Source: Ciona intestinalis (taxonomy: Eukaryota; Chordata; Ascidiacea; Phlebobranchia; Cionidae). Taken from it: a stretch of DNA of 64,000 bases. The stretch's first letter is position 1. Each line of letters opens with the position of its first letter. The stretch is from positions 7,650,050 to 7,714,049 of the forward strand of contig NC_020166.2 of the NCBI RefSeq assembly GCF_000224145.3, read 5' to 3'. The position numbers and the translations under genes are program-made. Under the pieces are notes generated by a model. The model was not told where the DNA came from and did no database searches. It saw nothing but the letters and a program-made list of their open reading frames with translations. Below, piece by piece: positions 50,901 to 63,488 of this stretch.

Positions 50901-53900
50901 GTTTTAATAACTAACCAGCATTATTTACAAAAAATACATATCTTACTTTAAAAACAGTGAGTATTTTGTTGATGTAAAAATCTTAACCTTGATGTAAAAC
51001 TCCAAGTTTTAGGCACAGATGTTTTACACTCTACATAAACCCCCACAATCTATCTTTAATAACTAACAAGCACTTTTTACAAAATGTTAATATTAAATCT
51101 GTGATGGCTTTAGTCAATGACAGCACATTGTATGTGATCATCAAGACAGCAATAAAAACATCAATAATCCGGGAATTAAGAGATCAAAAAATGCTGTTAT
51201 TAACACTCACTTGGCCACTTCAAATATTCTACTCAAGGTGTTTGATGAGGTCTTGTTCACATTATTTGTGTCCAACATCGCAATTCGGCTTTCAATCTCA
51301 GATCCACTGATTCTTGACCACTATTTAACATATGGGTGTTTTTGTTAATCAATAAATTGAATAATAAACACAACGAAAATTAGGTTTTGGGTCATGATAT
51401 ACAGTAATATATTTAAAACTATTTAAACAAAATACTAATTGTTATAAAAAAATGCAGGACATAGTTCCATGAATAATTAGTAGAAAGGCTACTTCAGTTT
51501 CCACAGATATACTTACATGTCTTGTGCTTCTATCTTTCTGTTCATAATAAGTTCCAATTCGAAGTTTTGGATTAAAAGAAAAGTTATTTATTGATAAACC
51601 ATGACCTCCAGTTTCTTCCAAGTACTGTTTAAAAATTAACAGTTTTAAATTTTATGTTTAAATTACATACAACTGGAAAAACAACAATTCAAATGTAAGT
51701 ACAGTACAAAATCATTCAAATTGTGACTTTTTGGGGGATTAAACCTGTGATTTTTCTTGTCAGAACCTGTGATTTTGCTTGTTACTTGTTTCAGACATGC
51801 GATTTCAATAGTTTAACACAATGGATAATGAATAATTTTAAATGAATAACCTCATTGACTCATGTGTTTATATTCTGTAAGAAACATTTACACTCTGTAA
51901 ACTATTAATGTAGTTTTCACTTCTCTTCATTGTTTAAATAATATGATCTTCGCTGCCTTGTTTCGAAGAGATATATAAAAATATGTTATGTGTTATAGTA
52001 CCTTGGACACGTCTGCCAAACATCTAAGCTTCTTAGTTTCTTGATTTACATAAACAACATCTCCTTGCCATTCAGATCCGGAATATTTGATACGAATCTA
52101 AAAGAGCATGATATTTAAACAATAATTTTATTTCGAGATATTTAAAACATATTTTATTTACCAGATATTTTTACAAATTTTTTTAAAGAGATTTTTATAA
52201 TCATTTTTTTTACAGACATTCTTTCAAATATTTTATCTTTTTTTTTGGAAAATGGTTTTATCCATATTAAGCATAATAAATCAATAAATGGAGAAAAACG
52301 CTACAACTCTCAAAGTTTTGAACAAAATGTAACAACAGAATAAAATAAGGCGTTGCAGACATGATTTTAAACTTTAGCTATGTGACTTTTGAAGTATAAT
52401 TGACAACCATTAGCTGATTTCATAGAGTATTTGTGTATTTTTACATTAAGAAACTAATGGTGCAATTTAAATCAACATTGCCTTTAAAAACATTAGCTAC
52501 ACAAAAAAACACTCATAATAATCATATTGGTTTAACTTTAAACAGTGAACAACTGGTGACACATATTTGAAATATTGGTGAATCAGACAATATAAATATT
52601 GAACTAGTGATAGAGTTGATGATTCAGAGATCAAACGACTTACTTCACGTTTCCATCCTTCGTTTATTGGTTTGTTAAAATCGTCATCAACAGAATGTTT
52701 TCTTAACTTATCAAAATCTAGAAACACCACAACCAAAAGTGTTAAATTATTGTGGTAACGTTTTTAATGAAAAAAGTACCAAAATCAGAGTAAGTAACTT
52801 ATTTCAAATTAGAACCTACAACAGATTTCTCTGTAATGACTTATCATTATATTTTTACAACAACGATGTTAAATTATTGTGGTGACGGTTTAATGTCTTA
52901 TTTTCTTACTTTACTTATATAATTTAAAATGGTATTATATCCTGAGATCAGTCATACTAATTATTTCCAACTGACATCCATGTCTATGGTTACAGGTTTA
53001 CATTTACCCAGTATAACTTAATTTAAATCATGTTAATACTTTACATATGCAGCATTATTTAATAATGACATTGTATGATATACAGGAAAAATACATTGTG
53101 TTACAAATTACCTGCGTCTCTCAAACTTTCATGGTTATTCATACTTTTAGACGAGCCTGGATTATTTTCTGCAGGATTTTCGATATGCATCTGCATGAAC
53201 AATGAAAATTACAGTTTAAGTTTAATTGAGGAATAATTATAGTTTTATAATGTTATGTGTTTGTGCTACATTGAGGCATACCCCAATTATGGGTTTGAGT
53301 GATTTTTAACAATAAGCAAGAACACCAAATTACTAAGTATGATACTTGAAGCAATCAGCTAATCGTATCACAATCTGTGTAGAAACAGCTTTACGAATTA
53401 CACATTAACTCAGTAATTAAGAACAAAATGATGAAAGGGAATTGTTGGGAAGTTATAATATACTGGCAACTTAAGTGTGATCATGGAAACCATGCTCATA
53501 AATTGAACCAATAATTGACATGACATTAAACCAAAAATTGACTACCCAAAAGAGCCTAAACGTATGATTAAATTGTACTAAATAGTCCACATTAATAGAA
53601 AATAAAACAAAATCAACAAACCTTATTAGAAGAATGATTCTGTGTTGATTTTGATCCATTTTGTCCTAACATTTTCAGCTCCATTTGCAGATTCATTTGG
53701 TGAACCTGAAGTCTGTGCATTTCAGCTGCTACAGTGGCAGTAAGCATGTCATTTATTTTATTCAAGTCTCCCCCTTGACCACCACTGAGTAATTTTTTAA
53801 ATGATTCCTCTGTAATATCTCGACTCACATTTTCTCCGTTTTTGGAGTCTGGCTTAAATGAAGCCATGAGCTGCATTGCAGCGAGAAGCTCTTTGTTCTT

Positions 53901-56900
53901 CACATCGGGATGATCAACTATTTTGCTTGAAGTTTCTGGTTCTGCATCTGAAACCTTGAACTTTTCTGGTTTCTTTATTTCTTTTCGAACCGATAGATCG
54001 AAAGCAGAAGTATCACCCTTTTCAGTTTTAACTTTCGCAGATACCGTTTTCTCAGCTTTCAGCAAACTGAGCTGATCTTCATACAGTTTAAGAGGTTTTT
54101 CAGAAGAGCCAACATCTTTTGCTATGCCGGCAGCTGAGTTTACATCAAAATTCATTGATGCCATTGGGTTTGACTGCTTTCTTCGATGTTGAGATATTTC
54201 TTTTGTTTCATCAGCATAAGCATTGTTTGCTAATGGATCTAAATTCATGTTTAACTTTGATATTGGGGTGAGAGTATTTTCTTGGGGCTTTGGTATACTG
54301 GTTTCAGGTGGATTCTGCATGCTATTGTATAAAGCTGCCAGAAATGCAGAACTATTTGGATCATCTGAAAAAATTGTCGTTTTAATTTAAATAGTCATTA
54401 AAAATTATATAAATTACATACATATATATATATACATACAATTCCCAGGTAGTTCACAGGTACACATAGCATTAGACCTACATATAATATGAAACATAAT
54501 TTAAATTTTTGTACTCACTTGGATTTGAATTTCCAGGTGTATGATTTCTATGTTTTGAGGAGTCACCAGTTGGGGTGTCTCTCGATCTTCGCTCGTTACT
54601 TTGACTGCTCGGTCTAACACTTGGTGGTGATAGAGATGTGATAGACAGGGGAGGAGTGTAGTTACGGTTGGATGACTGCGGCCGTTGATTTGTGGATTTC
54701 CGGTTTTCAGAACTTGGAACGGTGGGAAGTGGTAACTAAAATAAACAACATAGAGAATTGCATAAAGATGCAGCTTTGGATTTAAAAAAAATCATACTTC
54801 ATAACTACTACTTATTTTGGCAACTAGGTATGACATATCTATTACAAAAAAAAAGAAAATAACAAATATGAAACACACATCTCAAAAGATGATACCTGTC
54901 CGAGTGACATCAACATTTCCAAAGTTGGAAGTTGTTGACTAGATGTGCCTGGTTGAGAGTTCCCCCTGTTTGGCGACACCAGTTGTTCATATATTGATCT
55001 AGATAACTGTTGTTGTATCTTCTCAGATTGGGAAGACTGCGAAAAACAAATTATTTTTTAATTGAATATTGTCATTTAAGTTTCCTCTGAAATTAGTTTA
55101 ATGTTGAGGTCAAATGTACAAAAATTTGGTCAAATAAATTTTCCATTTTTTAAAAATATTTTTCTTTATTCTCATCCCATAACCTTAGTCTGACAAATCT
55201 AAAAAAGTGCTGTTAATTGTTAAAACACAATCAGGAAATATTAAGACGCTAACGGTATCCTATTCTTACCCCACAGTAATATAGCTTATAACTTACTTTG
55301 CCAGGCAGATTAGTGGGATTTTTCAACGCTTGTAACGCAGCTTGTATTTGATCTTGCTGTTGTTGTAGTTGAAGTTGTTGAAGAAGAAATTGCTGCTCAA
55401 ATTGTCGCATTAACTCCGCCTGTACATGAAGTGACCAGTTAGCATATAAGGTTATAACTAAATAAAGAGGACAAGTTTAAAGTCATTTTATTTATATATA
55501 ACCTTAAGCAGACTGTATTTAATTAAATTTAACACCTGCGAAGGTCATCTCTGGCCTAAATTGAAGGCCAGAGCACCGTGCCAAAGAAAAAAATCATTAA
55601 AACCTAAAACATTTTCTAATTAAAGTAATGTTTTATTACCTGCATTATTTGCTCTGTTTGCACTCTTTTTTGTTCCAATGCTTCATGCTGCTGTTAATAT
55701 AATGGAAATTAAACTTAGCAGAAATGCAGAACAAGTTCATCCCAATACAAATGTACACAATAAAGATAAACACTGGGTAGAATCTTTATATCTTTATTTT
55801 TGCTATATGCTGGTATTCACAACTCACAATAAACAGAGGGAAGGTGCCAAACACTAGTGTTTAGTGTGGTGGGGTGTATTAACAAATAGGGCATGTTCGT
55901 TGCATTTGCCAATCTCCTTTTAAAATGAATCTAACATCATTATTTGCAAACACAACAAAAACTTACATTTGAAATAACCTTAGAAACTGAATCTGAAGAT
56001 GAAGTCTGATTTGGTTGATATTTTTGTCGTTTTGATCTCGAAGGGGTCGAAACAGATGGAGAAATACCACTGGGTGTCATACGTGAGCTGGATGCTGTGC
56101 TGCTCGGACGAGAACCTCCAGATTTTCCTGAAATAAAAAGCAGGAATTATTTTACAGAATGCTCCATGTAACCAATTTCCTGTTTTAACTTCAATTAAGT
56201 TAATTACAGAAGAGTACTGAAAAGTAGTAAGCAACTTATATTAAATTACAAACTTACCATTTATCTATTTATTGGTTTATTATTATATTTTTGCACTATT
56301 GATGTTTTTACAACATGTACTTTTTGTCTGAAATAATCTGGGCGCAGATTTTTTTCTAAATCACAAAAGGAAAACAAAATTTTTATTCCGGTAAACTAGC
56401 GAAAATTCTGGTGAAAAATCATTTTTATACTGATGAACTAGCATACCTTGTTGCGGAGAACGGCTTGGGTAGTTTTTTGATCCCATATTGGAATCCCATG
56501 ACTCTCCCCTACTTTTCTGGGGCGGGACACCAGTTGGGTTAAAGCTTGGGTTCAGAAAAGGATTTCCTCCAGACATTTGAGGCATCCCTGGGACAGCAGT
56601 GCCTCCCATCGCAGCAAACAATTGGGCTTGTTGCATCATGGCCAACCATTCAGCTCCACCTAATATATGACAAACATAAATATAGTATTGTGGGGTACGA
56701 TGGGATAATGTTAGCACACGAATCCCATATTTTCTAAATCTTTTTGGAAGAATTAACAACACTATTTTATGTTGTGGTGCTATTGTTATATAATTCTGTG
56801 AATATTCATTGTCGTATATGCAATTCTACTTTCAACAATTTAAAAAATAAAACTTTATTGAATATATCTATAATCCATTTATCATGATTCAAAATTATAA

Positions 56901-57571
56901 AAAATCATTGGTACATCATTAATAGACACTTAATTATTTGAATACTAAAATTACCCATGAAAAATAGTATATACACACCTGGAGCTGCCATGTTTCCTCC
57001 CATCAGACCTGGGGGAATCCCTCCTGGTGGTATCCCTCCCATAGATCCAAATGCCTGCAAGGCAATGGTGGGATCAACCATGGGTATTCCCCCTGCAGCA
57101 GCAACTTGCAAGTTGAACATTTGTTGAGGATCCATTATTCCGGGTTGGACAAAACCAGGGACAGCTGAAAGGATATTTTTTATTGTTATAGGAAACTGCA
57201 AAAAAAAACTTTAAAAGGAATGAAATGAGTAAATTAATTAACCTTCCCACTTTACATCTGAGCTAGCCAAACTGTAGGTCGTAACGAAATATAGGAGTCT
57301 CCGGTAGTATAACAATTTTATGCAGAGTACCGCTTATACTATTAACAGTGAAAACTTGTGGAAATTTTTATAGAGTGTAAAGGGGATTTCACGCAAAAAA
57401 AATTTGGGAAATCCTGATTCACATGATATTTAAGTCACCTGCAAGTAGAGAAGGGTCCATGTAGCCTGGTGGAATTCCCATTTGGGAAGCCAATGCCATT
57501 TGCTGTTGCAAATGTAAAGGGAGATCCAGTGGTTCATTTTTAGTTTTGCTGGTACTTTTACGTGGTTCCAT
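35941..57571 (-). CDS. BAZ2: BAZ2A/BAZ2B-type chromatin remodelling subunit (TAM/MBD, DDT, bromodomain)
   Basis: More than 35 exons, beginning MEPRKSTSKTKNEPLDL (57439-57571, then 56979-57164, 56447-56659) and ending after the bromodomain (36297-36430, 35941-36115). Order: Gln- and Pro-rich N-terminus; TAM/MBD domain (about 51520-52720: EGWKRE, IRIKYSGSEWQGDVVYVN, GGHGLSINNF, YYEQKDRSTRH); Glu/Arg/Gln coiled coil (49355-50715); DDT-type region (47345-48358, including LALKAEQKAEILAYLVNELV); the LGQDRYRRRYWAL motif (44700-44820); a long acidic exon (43274-44200); GWWRI and ALHPRGTREK (40350-40505); GLRTWRNAV ending in AWERTPR (38300-38428); Lys-rich linkers; bromodomain (VIKKPIDFSTI, NCRLFNEDDS). 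BAZ2 proteins pair with ISWI ATPases in nucleosome remodelling. The PHD finger that normally sits between the AWE motif and the bromodomain is not found. The bromodomain keeps the acetyl-lysine Asn (FNEDDS), but its WPF shelf reads TWF. One gene for both vertebrate paralogues is expected in a tunicate. Confidence 0.9.
38610..38740. mobile_element. SINE family A head fragment
   Basis: GAATGAATGAATGTAACTAACTTTATTCTTGTGTGACGGGAAAAGG and the following GTTATAACATAGGCG match the start of the element at 45652. Similar pieces are at 40258-40300, 42165-42270 and 44870-45010, all in BAZ2 introns. Confidence 0.65.
40777..40968. mobile_element. MITE, TAGGGTGG family
   Basis: Begins TTAGTAGGTTGGGGGAAGACGGG and ends TATCTTCTCACCATACTAC, with internal CTACCAAATGAGATGAG. 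Lies in a BAZ2 intron. A further end fragment is at 41072-41100. Confidence 0.8.
45095..45648 (+). pseudogene. Cytochrome P450 (CYP2-like) fragment, antisense in a BAZ2 intron
   Basis: Two exons are recognisable. The first, 45095-45239, starts after TATTTCAAG and encodes the I-helix oxygen-binding motif (DFFIAGTETSTNAILWSLLA). The second, 45475-45648, encodes the K-helix ExxR (QEIFRF) and the HRASHDVEIGGYVIPKGTKV region. The expected next part, including the heme-binding Cys loop, is absent: sequence after 45650 is a SINE followed by an assembly gap. No N-terminal exons were found upstream. Both exons are open and in phase, so the loss may be recent, or the missing parts may lie elsewhere. 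It overlaps no BAZ2 exon. P450s are heme monooxygenases; this piece alone could not bind heme. Confidence 0.78.
45652..45977 (-). mobile_element. tRNA-derived SINE (family A), longest copy
   Basis: The plus strand runs GTGAATGAATGTAATTTACTTTATCC, GATAATTTGGACAACTCG and GACCACTGGGTTGGAGCAATTG to ACCACTTGGCCACGGCGCC. On the minus strand the start GGCGCCGTGGCCAAGTGG contains a tRNA-type A box. The GAATG repeats form its 3' tail. It is interrupted by an assembly gap and abuts the P450 fragment. Confidence 0.8.
45892..45941. other. Assembly gap (50 N)
   Basis: A 50-base run of N inside a SINE copy, probably a repeat-induced assembly break; true length is unknown. Confidence 0.95.
46189..46384. 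mobile_element. MITE, TAGGGTGG family
   Basis: Begins TATAGTGGGGTGGGGGGGAGT and ends CTTTCCCCACCCTAATATA, with GATCGCGTTTTAAACAATTAAC inside. Lies in a BAZ2 intron near the P450 fragment. Confidence 0.87.
55150..55280. mobile_element. MITE fragment, TAGGGTGG family
   Basis: TTAATTGTTAAAACACAATCAGG followed by CTTACCCCACAGTAATATA resembles a decayed right half. Another decayed piece is near 56690-56820. Both lie in BAZ2 introns. Confidence 0.5.
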
Positions 57572-58663
57572 CAATTCTGTTCTTCTTTAGTCTGATTAGG
57601 AATTTAAATGTTGCTATTCATTTACTGTTGTAACATAGTTTTCAGGAACTACAGCAATCCTAGAAACAAGGAAAAGTATAAAATGAGGAATTAAACTACA
57701 AATTAAACTCGCCGCTAGACGGTGTCCCTGAGCTTAAGAACGCGCACGTTCAGTACGAACGTTCACGTTCTAATTACAACACAGTCACGCGTCATACTTA
57801 AAAGTTATTTGCCGACTAATTAAACCTGTCATCTCTATCAAAATTATCTATGGGAAACATAAATCAAAACATTAATTTAGATCTGGAAAGTTTTCTCTTT
57901 AAGTGACACATGTGATAAAATCTCGATCGGCTAAAAAAGTTTACACTTTAAAAAATGTTTGTTTTGAATTAACGCCGCGGGTTAATGTAGAACTGCAAGC
58001 GTCTGGAAGCTTCCACAGTTATAGGTAGTCGTAAATTTCCACTAAGAGAGTACATAGTATAAAACAACGTGTTTCGTCTGGCATTGGTCAAGCCTGAGGG
58101 CTTTTGACTAAGGACATCAATAGGGAGCTATTAAACAACAACTGCGTTGTCGGATAGCACTGCAGATGAGACGATGGCGAAATTTTTCACGGTGTGTGAT
58201 CGTGAGACAGCAAGAGAAAGGCCAGTGGTTCCTTGCGCGTAATGGGCGGGGGAAGGACTTGTGCGAGCGAAAGAATAACAATTGCGCTGAGAAATTAACC
58301 GCTTCGACGCGAGAAATAGACCAGGCCGCCTAATGCGCAGTACATCTATGAAACAATGCGTAGCATGGAGCTACATTCGCTCGGTATTAAGGTCACTGAA
58401 TCTAAATGCGGGATTGTGTTCCAAATCAACGCAGGGCGGGATATTTCCTTTCTATAATAGTCTTGTTATGGGTTAATTTTAAACGACACGTAATTGTAAG
58501 CAAATTGTTGGGGACAGGTTAATGAAAACAACGGCAATAAAACGGGACAAATAACGGCGTAAGATAACCACACTATTCTACACCCCCCACAATGTCTGTA
58601 ATGTTCACGCACGACTAATAGGTGATGTAAATCAACGTACTATTGCAACACTATGTATGGATG

Positions 58664-58863
58664 TATATTAGGGTGGGGAATACGAGACACTTTTAGCAAA
58701 TAATATCTAAATATCCTGGTTCCGTTTTAAACAATTAACAACGGTCTATAGAAGAAGTTGTGAGGATACGGTTTTATATTTCTTTGAACGTTCTTTGTAT
58801 ACTACCAAACTCGAAGAGAAAATAAAATAAAAAGGTGTCCAATCTTCACCACCCTGATAGTAT
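58664..58863. mobile_element. MITE, TAGGGTGG family
   Basis: Begins TATATTAGGGTGGGGAATACG and ends TCTTCACCACCCTGATAGTATA, with GTTTTAAACAATTAACAACGG inside. Intergenic. Confidence 0.85.
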
Positions 58864-61800
58864 ACGGTTTGACATGGCGTAAGCTTGATTGTGTTTTACT
58901 TATTACTGACTTAACGTGGATCGATCTTAGCTGATTGGCTTCTGCTAGCGTTTTGCAAACTATGTAGTTTTCCACACGGGAAACCCGATTGGTTTCGCTA
59001 CAATTGCTCGAGATTGCCTGCGTGATTAGTTAGTACACAGCATTTCTTTATGCAACGCGGAAATGACGAAGTGCGATTACTGTGTCGGTTTAAGTGGCGT
59101 GAGGGAACGAATGCCGAGCTGTATAGCTGGGCAACTGCTTATTTGTTCGGACCTTGGATCATGCCACACATTAACCATTTACAATTTAACTTTACGCACA
59201 CTAGTGAATATCCGAACACCACACGACGTTGAACGGTTGTGTAAGCATCCTGCAGGGAAGCTAGTATATAAACCACATATAGGAAGCTAATCACGTATAG
59301 GTCTGCGTGTACAGAGCGAATATTCGACTCGAGATCAATACGAGCAAGTTACAGCGCAACAACGCGTCATATACATGACAGCCCAACAGCGCATTGTGGG
59401 AGTGTGTATGAGCATTCATGTTTTCGCGGTGGAAAGCAAAGCGAAAGTCGTACACGGATACTTTAAAACATGTTAGAATTGAAATGCGTTATACCGCAGT
59501 TAGATATCCAGTTTGTATTTAACTACGCTGCGCTTATTTAAACAAATAGGTATGGGCGTTTTAAAATATGGGAGTTTGACCGGGAAACGGTAGTATGAGG
59601 CTATAAACGTTTTTCTGAAAATAAAATACTATGGTGCGGTTGATTTAAGCAGAATACGAAGACTTGGGTACATACATTGTGATACACAAACGCGCAATTT
59701 GTCAAGTACTAAAAACTGGGCGAATTCCCGTTTAATTTCGGACAGAGATATCGGTATGTCCCAAATCGAACTAAATTTAGCACTTTCGGTTATCGCCGTG
59801 GTGGGAAACTACAGTGTTAGTTCTTTCTACCCCTCTGTTTGTAAACTAGCTGCTGTACTGTCTTAATTTTCACTGCTATCTGTTTCCCCTTCCTCTGTGA
59901 CTTCATGTCATCAAATATGACCCAAATCGGTTGAACCTTGCTGCGGTTTACCTGCGCTAACTTCGGTAGCATTATATCAGAGCGCTAGCTACAGTGCGGG
60001 ACTGGTGACGCCCAAGTAGCAGTTCGCATCTGGCAGAGAAACGTAGCGGCAGTTGTCTCATGGCAGTAATGGCCGACCACGGGGCAAACACGACCGAACG
60101 TGATAAAATAGACGCAGCAATAACTATCATTAAACAAGGAGCCGGGCGGCTCTCTCGAAAGCTCGCGCGGCGTGGACAAAGAAATCCTGCGACTTAAGCG
60201 GGCCGTGATACAAGCGGGCTGCCTGGTCGTTCCCGTTTCTTGGACAGTAGTAGAACAAGGTATATACGCTGGGCTTTGATACTGAATTTGCGGCTAATCT
60301 ACCTGTTGAACTATTGACCTGGAAGCTACGTTTTCTGCCGGAACTAACCGGGGGTTCGGGGCTGAATACGGGGCTGGGGGTTGGCTTGCTGGCTCGAGGT
60401 AGAACAGTGATATCTACACGCTGTGATGGCGAGGGGCGCTCAGAGAAAGAGAGCGTTAACAGCACCAAAAATAATCGAGCGTTACGACGAGACAGAAATG
60501 AGTAGTAAGTATGTAGTAGTCGTGCGACGTATGGTGCACGTGTTGCGCGTGTGGTGGATAACAAATAAAAGCGCGAGTGTGCGGTAGTCGTGGGGTGTGC
60601 CGTTCTGTCGGTGTGTGTTTGGCAATGCGAGAGCCTGTGACTATTTAGGAAAAACAGAAACAAAGAGAGGGAAGGCGCAGCTGGTTTGCTAAACTTAAAG
60701 CCGCCAGACTCGCACTCTTAAGAGAAAGAGAGAAACTAAGTTTAGGAGCAGGGGATCAATTAAAGAGGCACATACTCGGGTCGGTAAGCAAGTACCGCTT
60801 GCCAAAGATACGCGTATTACAGGACGGCACAAACACAGACTCAGTACATCGGAAAGGGATGTCGCCGTTTTACTTATTCAGCTCGTGTGGTGACGGTAGA
60901 GCAGTCAGGCATTATGGCTTCGCAACTGCCTGTAAAATCGATAGCTTTTGGGGTTATTCAACGGTGAGGTAATAGCGTATCAGGCGAAGCGCCACTTAGA
61001 ACGACCGAAAGGGAAAGAAAACAAGACAGATGGCACTATGTTGCAGTCGAGCCTCGTGATTTGGTCGTGATAGCGAAAGGTCTGTGTAAATCGAAACTGC
61101 GGCCAGTTCGTGACAAGGCGGAGAGAAATATGATCTTCTGCTTCACGGGCAGAGGTAATTTCCACAAAGGGCAAGTTGCATTCGAAATGTGAAGGCTTTC
61201 CGGGCGTTCTATGGCCGGGAATTGTAAAATCACCACCGTACAAGAAACCCACCGCAAATTTATAAATAACTGCGACTTTATTTTGATTCTGCCGCACAGT
61301 ATGTTTATTTTAGTTTCAAATCCGCTACTGTTGTTGTAGATATGTATCTTCGTTTGCTTTTGTAATAATTGTTATAACTTTTGAAAGATAAACACTGGAA
61401 ATTACTGGATTTGTTTTGTTAGTTTATATTTAGCATTGTAAGAATATCGCGTGTTGTAATTATTTGCATAATATTAGCATGTTTGTATATTTTACATACA
61501 GAGTATAAGCTAATACTTGTTATTGTTATTTACACGTACATGGTGATTGTAATTTGTATTAAAATACATTTATTCGACGACAGTTTCGAGTAACAGTCAA
61601 GTATGAAGGAATGTCAAGATACTGATTCGTGAAACGTTAAGTTTTACTCCTTATTTTACTTTCCCAAACCTATCTCTTAACTAAGTATTAGTGAAGTATA
61701 TCAAATGTCCAAAAGTAATTTATCAGTGTTTCACAATTGACGTTACCGAGAAAGGGTAAGCGGACCCGTGAGAAATAGTTTTGCTGACTGAAATAGACAG

Positions 61801-62151
61801 AAATAGCATTTTAAATCGACAATGATAAACTGCGTATCTACTCCACGGTAATAACCGGTCGTGCCCCGTGTTCTGCCAAATTTGATGCAAAATTACCATC
61901 ATCAAGCAGTGATAAATAAGTAGATTGTTTACCTACGCCACCTAGAGTTAAATATAACTTTTTGTAATAGTCGCATGGTGGCGACATAGATTCACAAACT
62001 AATCTGTAAATTTGGCAAGTTCTATGATGTTTACACTAAAATATGACACATTGACACGTGAGATTTTAATTACGCTGATACAGCATACAGCATCGAGCAT
62101 AGTACGGTATTTTACGTTTTTTCGGCACTGGTAAAGAATTCGGCAAGAGTG

Positions 62152-62345
62152 AAGAATCTTTCGGTACATAGCAGAATAGGCTGGTGGAAAGTGTTATAGT
62201 TTGGTTGTTAGGGGTTGATGGTTAAGGGTTTAATGGTTATAAAGGTTAGTAGTTCGGAGTTAGGTGTTAATAGTTTAGTTAGGGCTTAGTGGTAAGCAAA
62301 TAAGGTGGGGGTAGGATTCTTCACTAGCACCGTTTGGGGTTAGAT
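62152..62345. repeat. GTTAGGG/GGTTAGTGG-rich degenerate repeat, copy 1
   Basis: Starts GAAGAATCTTTCGGTACATA, then GGCTGGTGGAAAGTGTTATAG. A long degenerate G/T-rich tract of TTAGGGNTTAGTGGTTA-like phrases follows. The same order recurs at 63092-63255, so it is a dispersed element rather than true telomeric DNA. Confidence 0.7.
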
Positions 62346-62524
62346 GTTAGTGGCTAACTGGCTATATAGGTTATAGCGTTATTATAGTTACGTTTAGTAA
62401 CCTATACCATCAACCTCTTCACTAGAACAGTTTTTTTTCTTTATAGGGCTACACCACGACTGGAACAGCGCCGTGTAATATTATGTACAGGTACTAGGGA
62501 TGTCTAATAAAGGAAACGCTTAAT

Positions 62525-63488
62525 ATGAACAATTTGAGGAGAGCTGTTAAATTGGCTGGGGCAGCAACAGTTTTGGGAGTAAGTGCTGCCAGTGGTACAG
62601 TCTTACTGGATGCAGCTCATGTTTTAGATTTAACTGACAAGCCAGCAATACGAGCCGTAAGGACGGGCATTACAACTGTTTCGATTATCTGCGATTACAA
62701 GTTTTCTCTTTATGGTAAAGTAACGGACTCGCCGGAGTATGTCGCAGCGAAGTCACAGGTATAATTTATTTAAAAATCTTCCTCCACGTTATCTGCTAAC
62801 CTCTCCGAGTCTTACATGCCCCCTTAGGACTGGGCGCAAACTGAACCCTTTCTAACTTATAATATCCACGAAACCCTAACTACCCCCCGAACCAGGGGCA
62901 AATTAAATTTCTGGGTACGCCCCTTTAAATTTCTGGATACGCCCCTACCTCTAACTACTGACCCATAACACTTTCCACCAGCTTGAAATCTCTAATGTAC
63001 CGGAGGATTCTTCACCAGAGCCATTAATTTTGGTAATTGAATGTGTATTGTACACTCACATGAGCTTTTTAAATAAAAAAATATGACACCTCTGAAGAGT
63101 CCTCCGGTACTGTACAAATTAGACCGGTGAAAAGTGTTAGAGGTTGGTGGTCGGGGGTTTTTGGGGGTTAGTTAAGGTTTAGTGGTTGTAAGTGTTAGTG
63201 GTCACTAATTAGGGCTTAGTAGTTATAAGGGTTATTAGTTAGGGCTTAATGGTTAGCAGATACCAAAAGGAAAGCATAACAATTAGTCCAAAACGGTATG
63301 TTTTTTGCCAGGCACACACAAGAGCTGCAAGGAAACTGCTTGCACTTTGTTGGAGAAATCGTGGAACTTATGTTAAAGTGGGGCAACATCTTGGTGGAAT
63401 GGACTATTTATTACCTGCTGAGTTTACGAAAGTATTAAAAGTTTTGCACAGTGATGCCCCCCAGAGTACTTTAGATGAAATACATGGG
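62525..63488 (+). CDS. ADCK1: ADCK1 (UbiB-family atypical kinase), 5' exons only
   Basis: Two exons are visible: 62525-62758 (MNNLRRAVKLAGAATVLGVS ... SPEYVAAKSQ) and 63312-63488 (AHTRAARKLLALCWRNRGTY, then VKVGQHLGGMDYLLP). The N-terminus fits a mitochondrial targeting or membrane-anchoring segment. The second exon holds the KxGQ motif that defines the ADCK/UbiB family. It is followed by a match to the ADCK1-specific LKVLHSDAPQS. ADCK1 is a mitochondrial protein linked in animals to inner-membrane lipid and cristae maintenance. Splice sites are GT-AG and in phase 0. No further exon was found before 64000, so the gene continues beyond the window. Confidence 0.9.
62950..63140. repeat. Inverted repeat in ADCK1 intron 1
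   Basis: AACACTTTCCACCAG ... GTACCGGAGGATTCTTCACC (62958-63021) is mirrored by GAAGAGTCCTCCGGTACTGTACAAATT ... CCGGTGAAAAGTGTTAGAGG (63092-63145). The arms are about 50 bp around a roughly 70-bp spacer. The right arm continues into a second copy of the degenerate GTTAGGG-rich tract (to about 63255). This looks like two head-to-head copies of one element. Confidence 0.75.

Larger units (their letters stand above)
57572..62524. other. Long intergenic region between BAZ2-like and ADCK1
   Basis: About 5 kb shared by two divergently transcribed genes. Parts, especially 57700-58450 and 59950-61250, look richer in G+C and CpG than the rest of the window, as expected near promoters. Open frames here (for example 60130-60663 minus and 60980-61297 minus) have no family resemblance and no support. 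One MITE lies at 58664-58863. Untranslated first exons of either gene could be present but cannot be recognised. Confidence 0.5.

Noticed and set aside
57735..57780. Palindromic ACGTTC/GAACGT cluster near the BAZ2 start
   Set aside because: Could be binding sites, but the motif is short and no specific factor could be assigned.
60130..60663. 177-codon open frame on minus strand
   Set aside because: Composition is low in structure and Arg/Thr/Ser-rich. No family match and no splice context; it is likely chance in a G+C-richer stretch.
60980..61297. 105-codon open frame on minus strand
   Set aside because: The sequence looks protein-like in places, but no domain is recognised and no supporting start or splice context was found.
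62214..62330. Possible interstitial telomere repeat
   Set aside because: The TTAGGG-like units are too irregular and recur as part of a dispersed element at 63092-63255.
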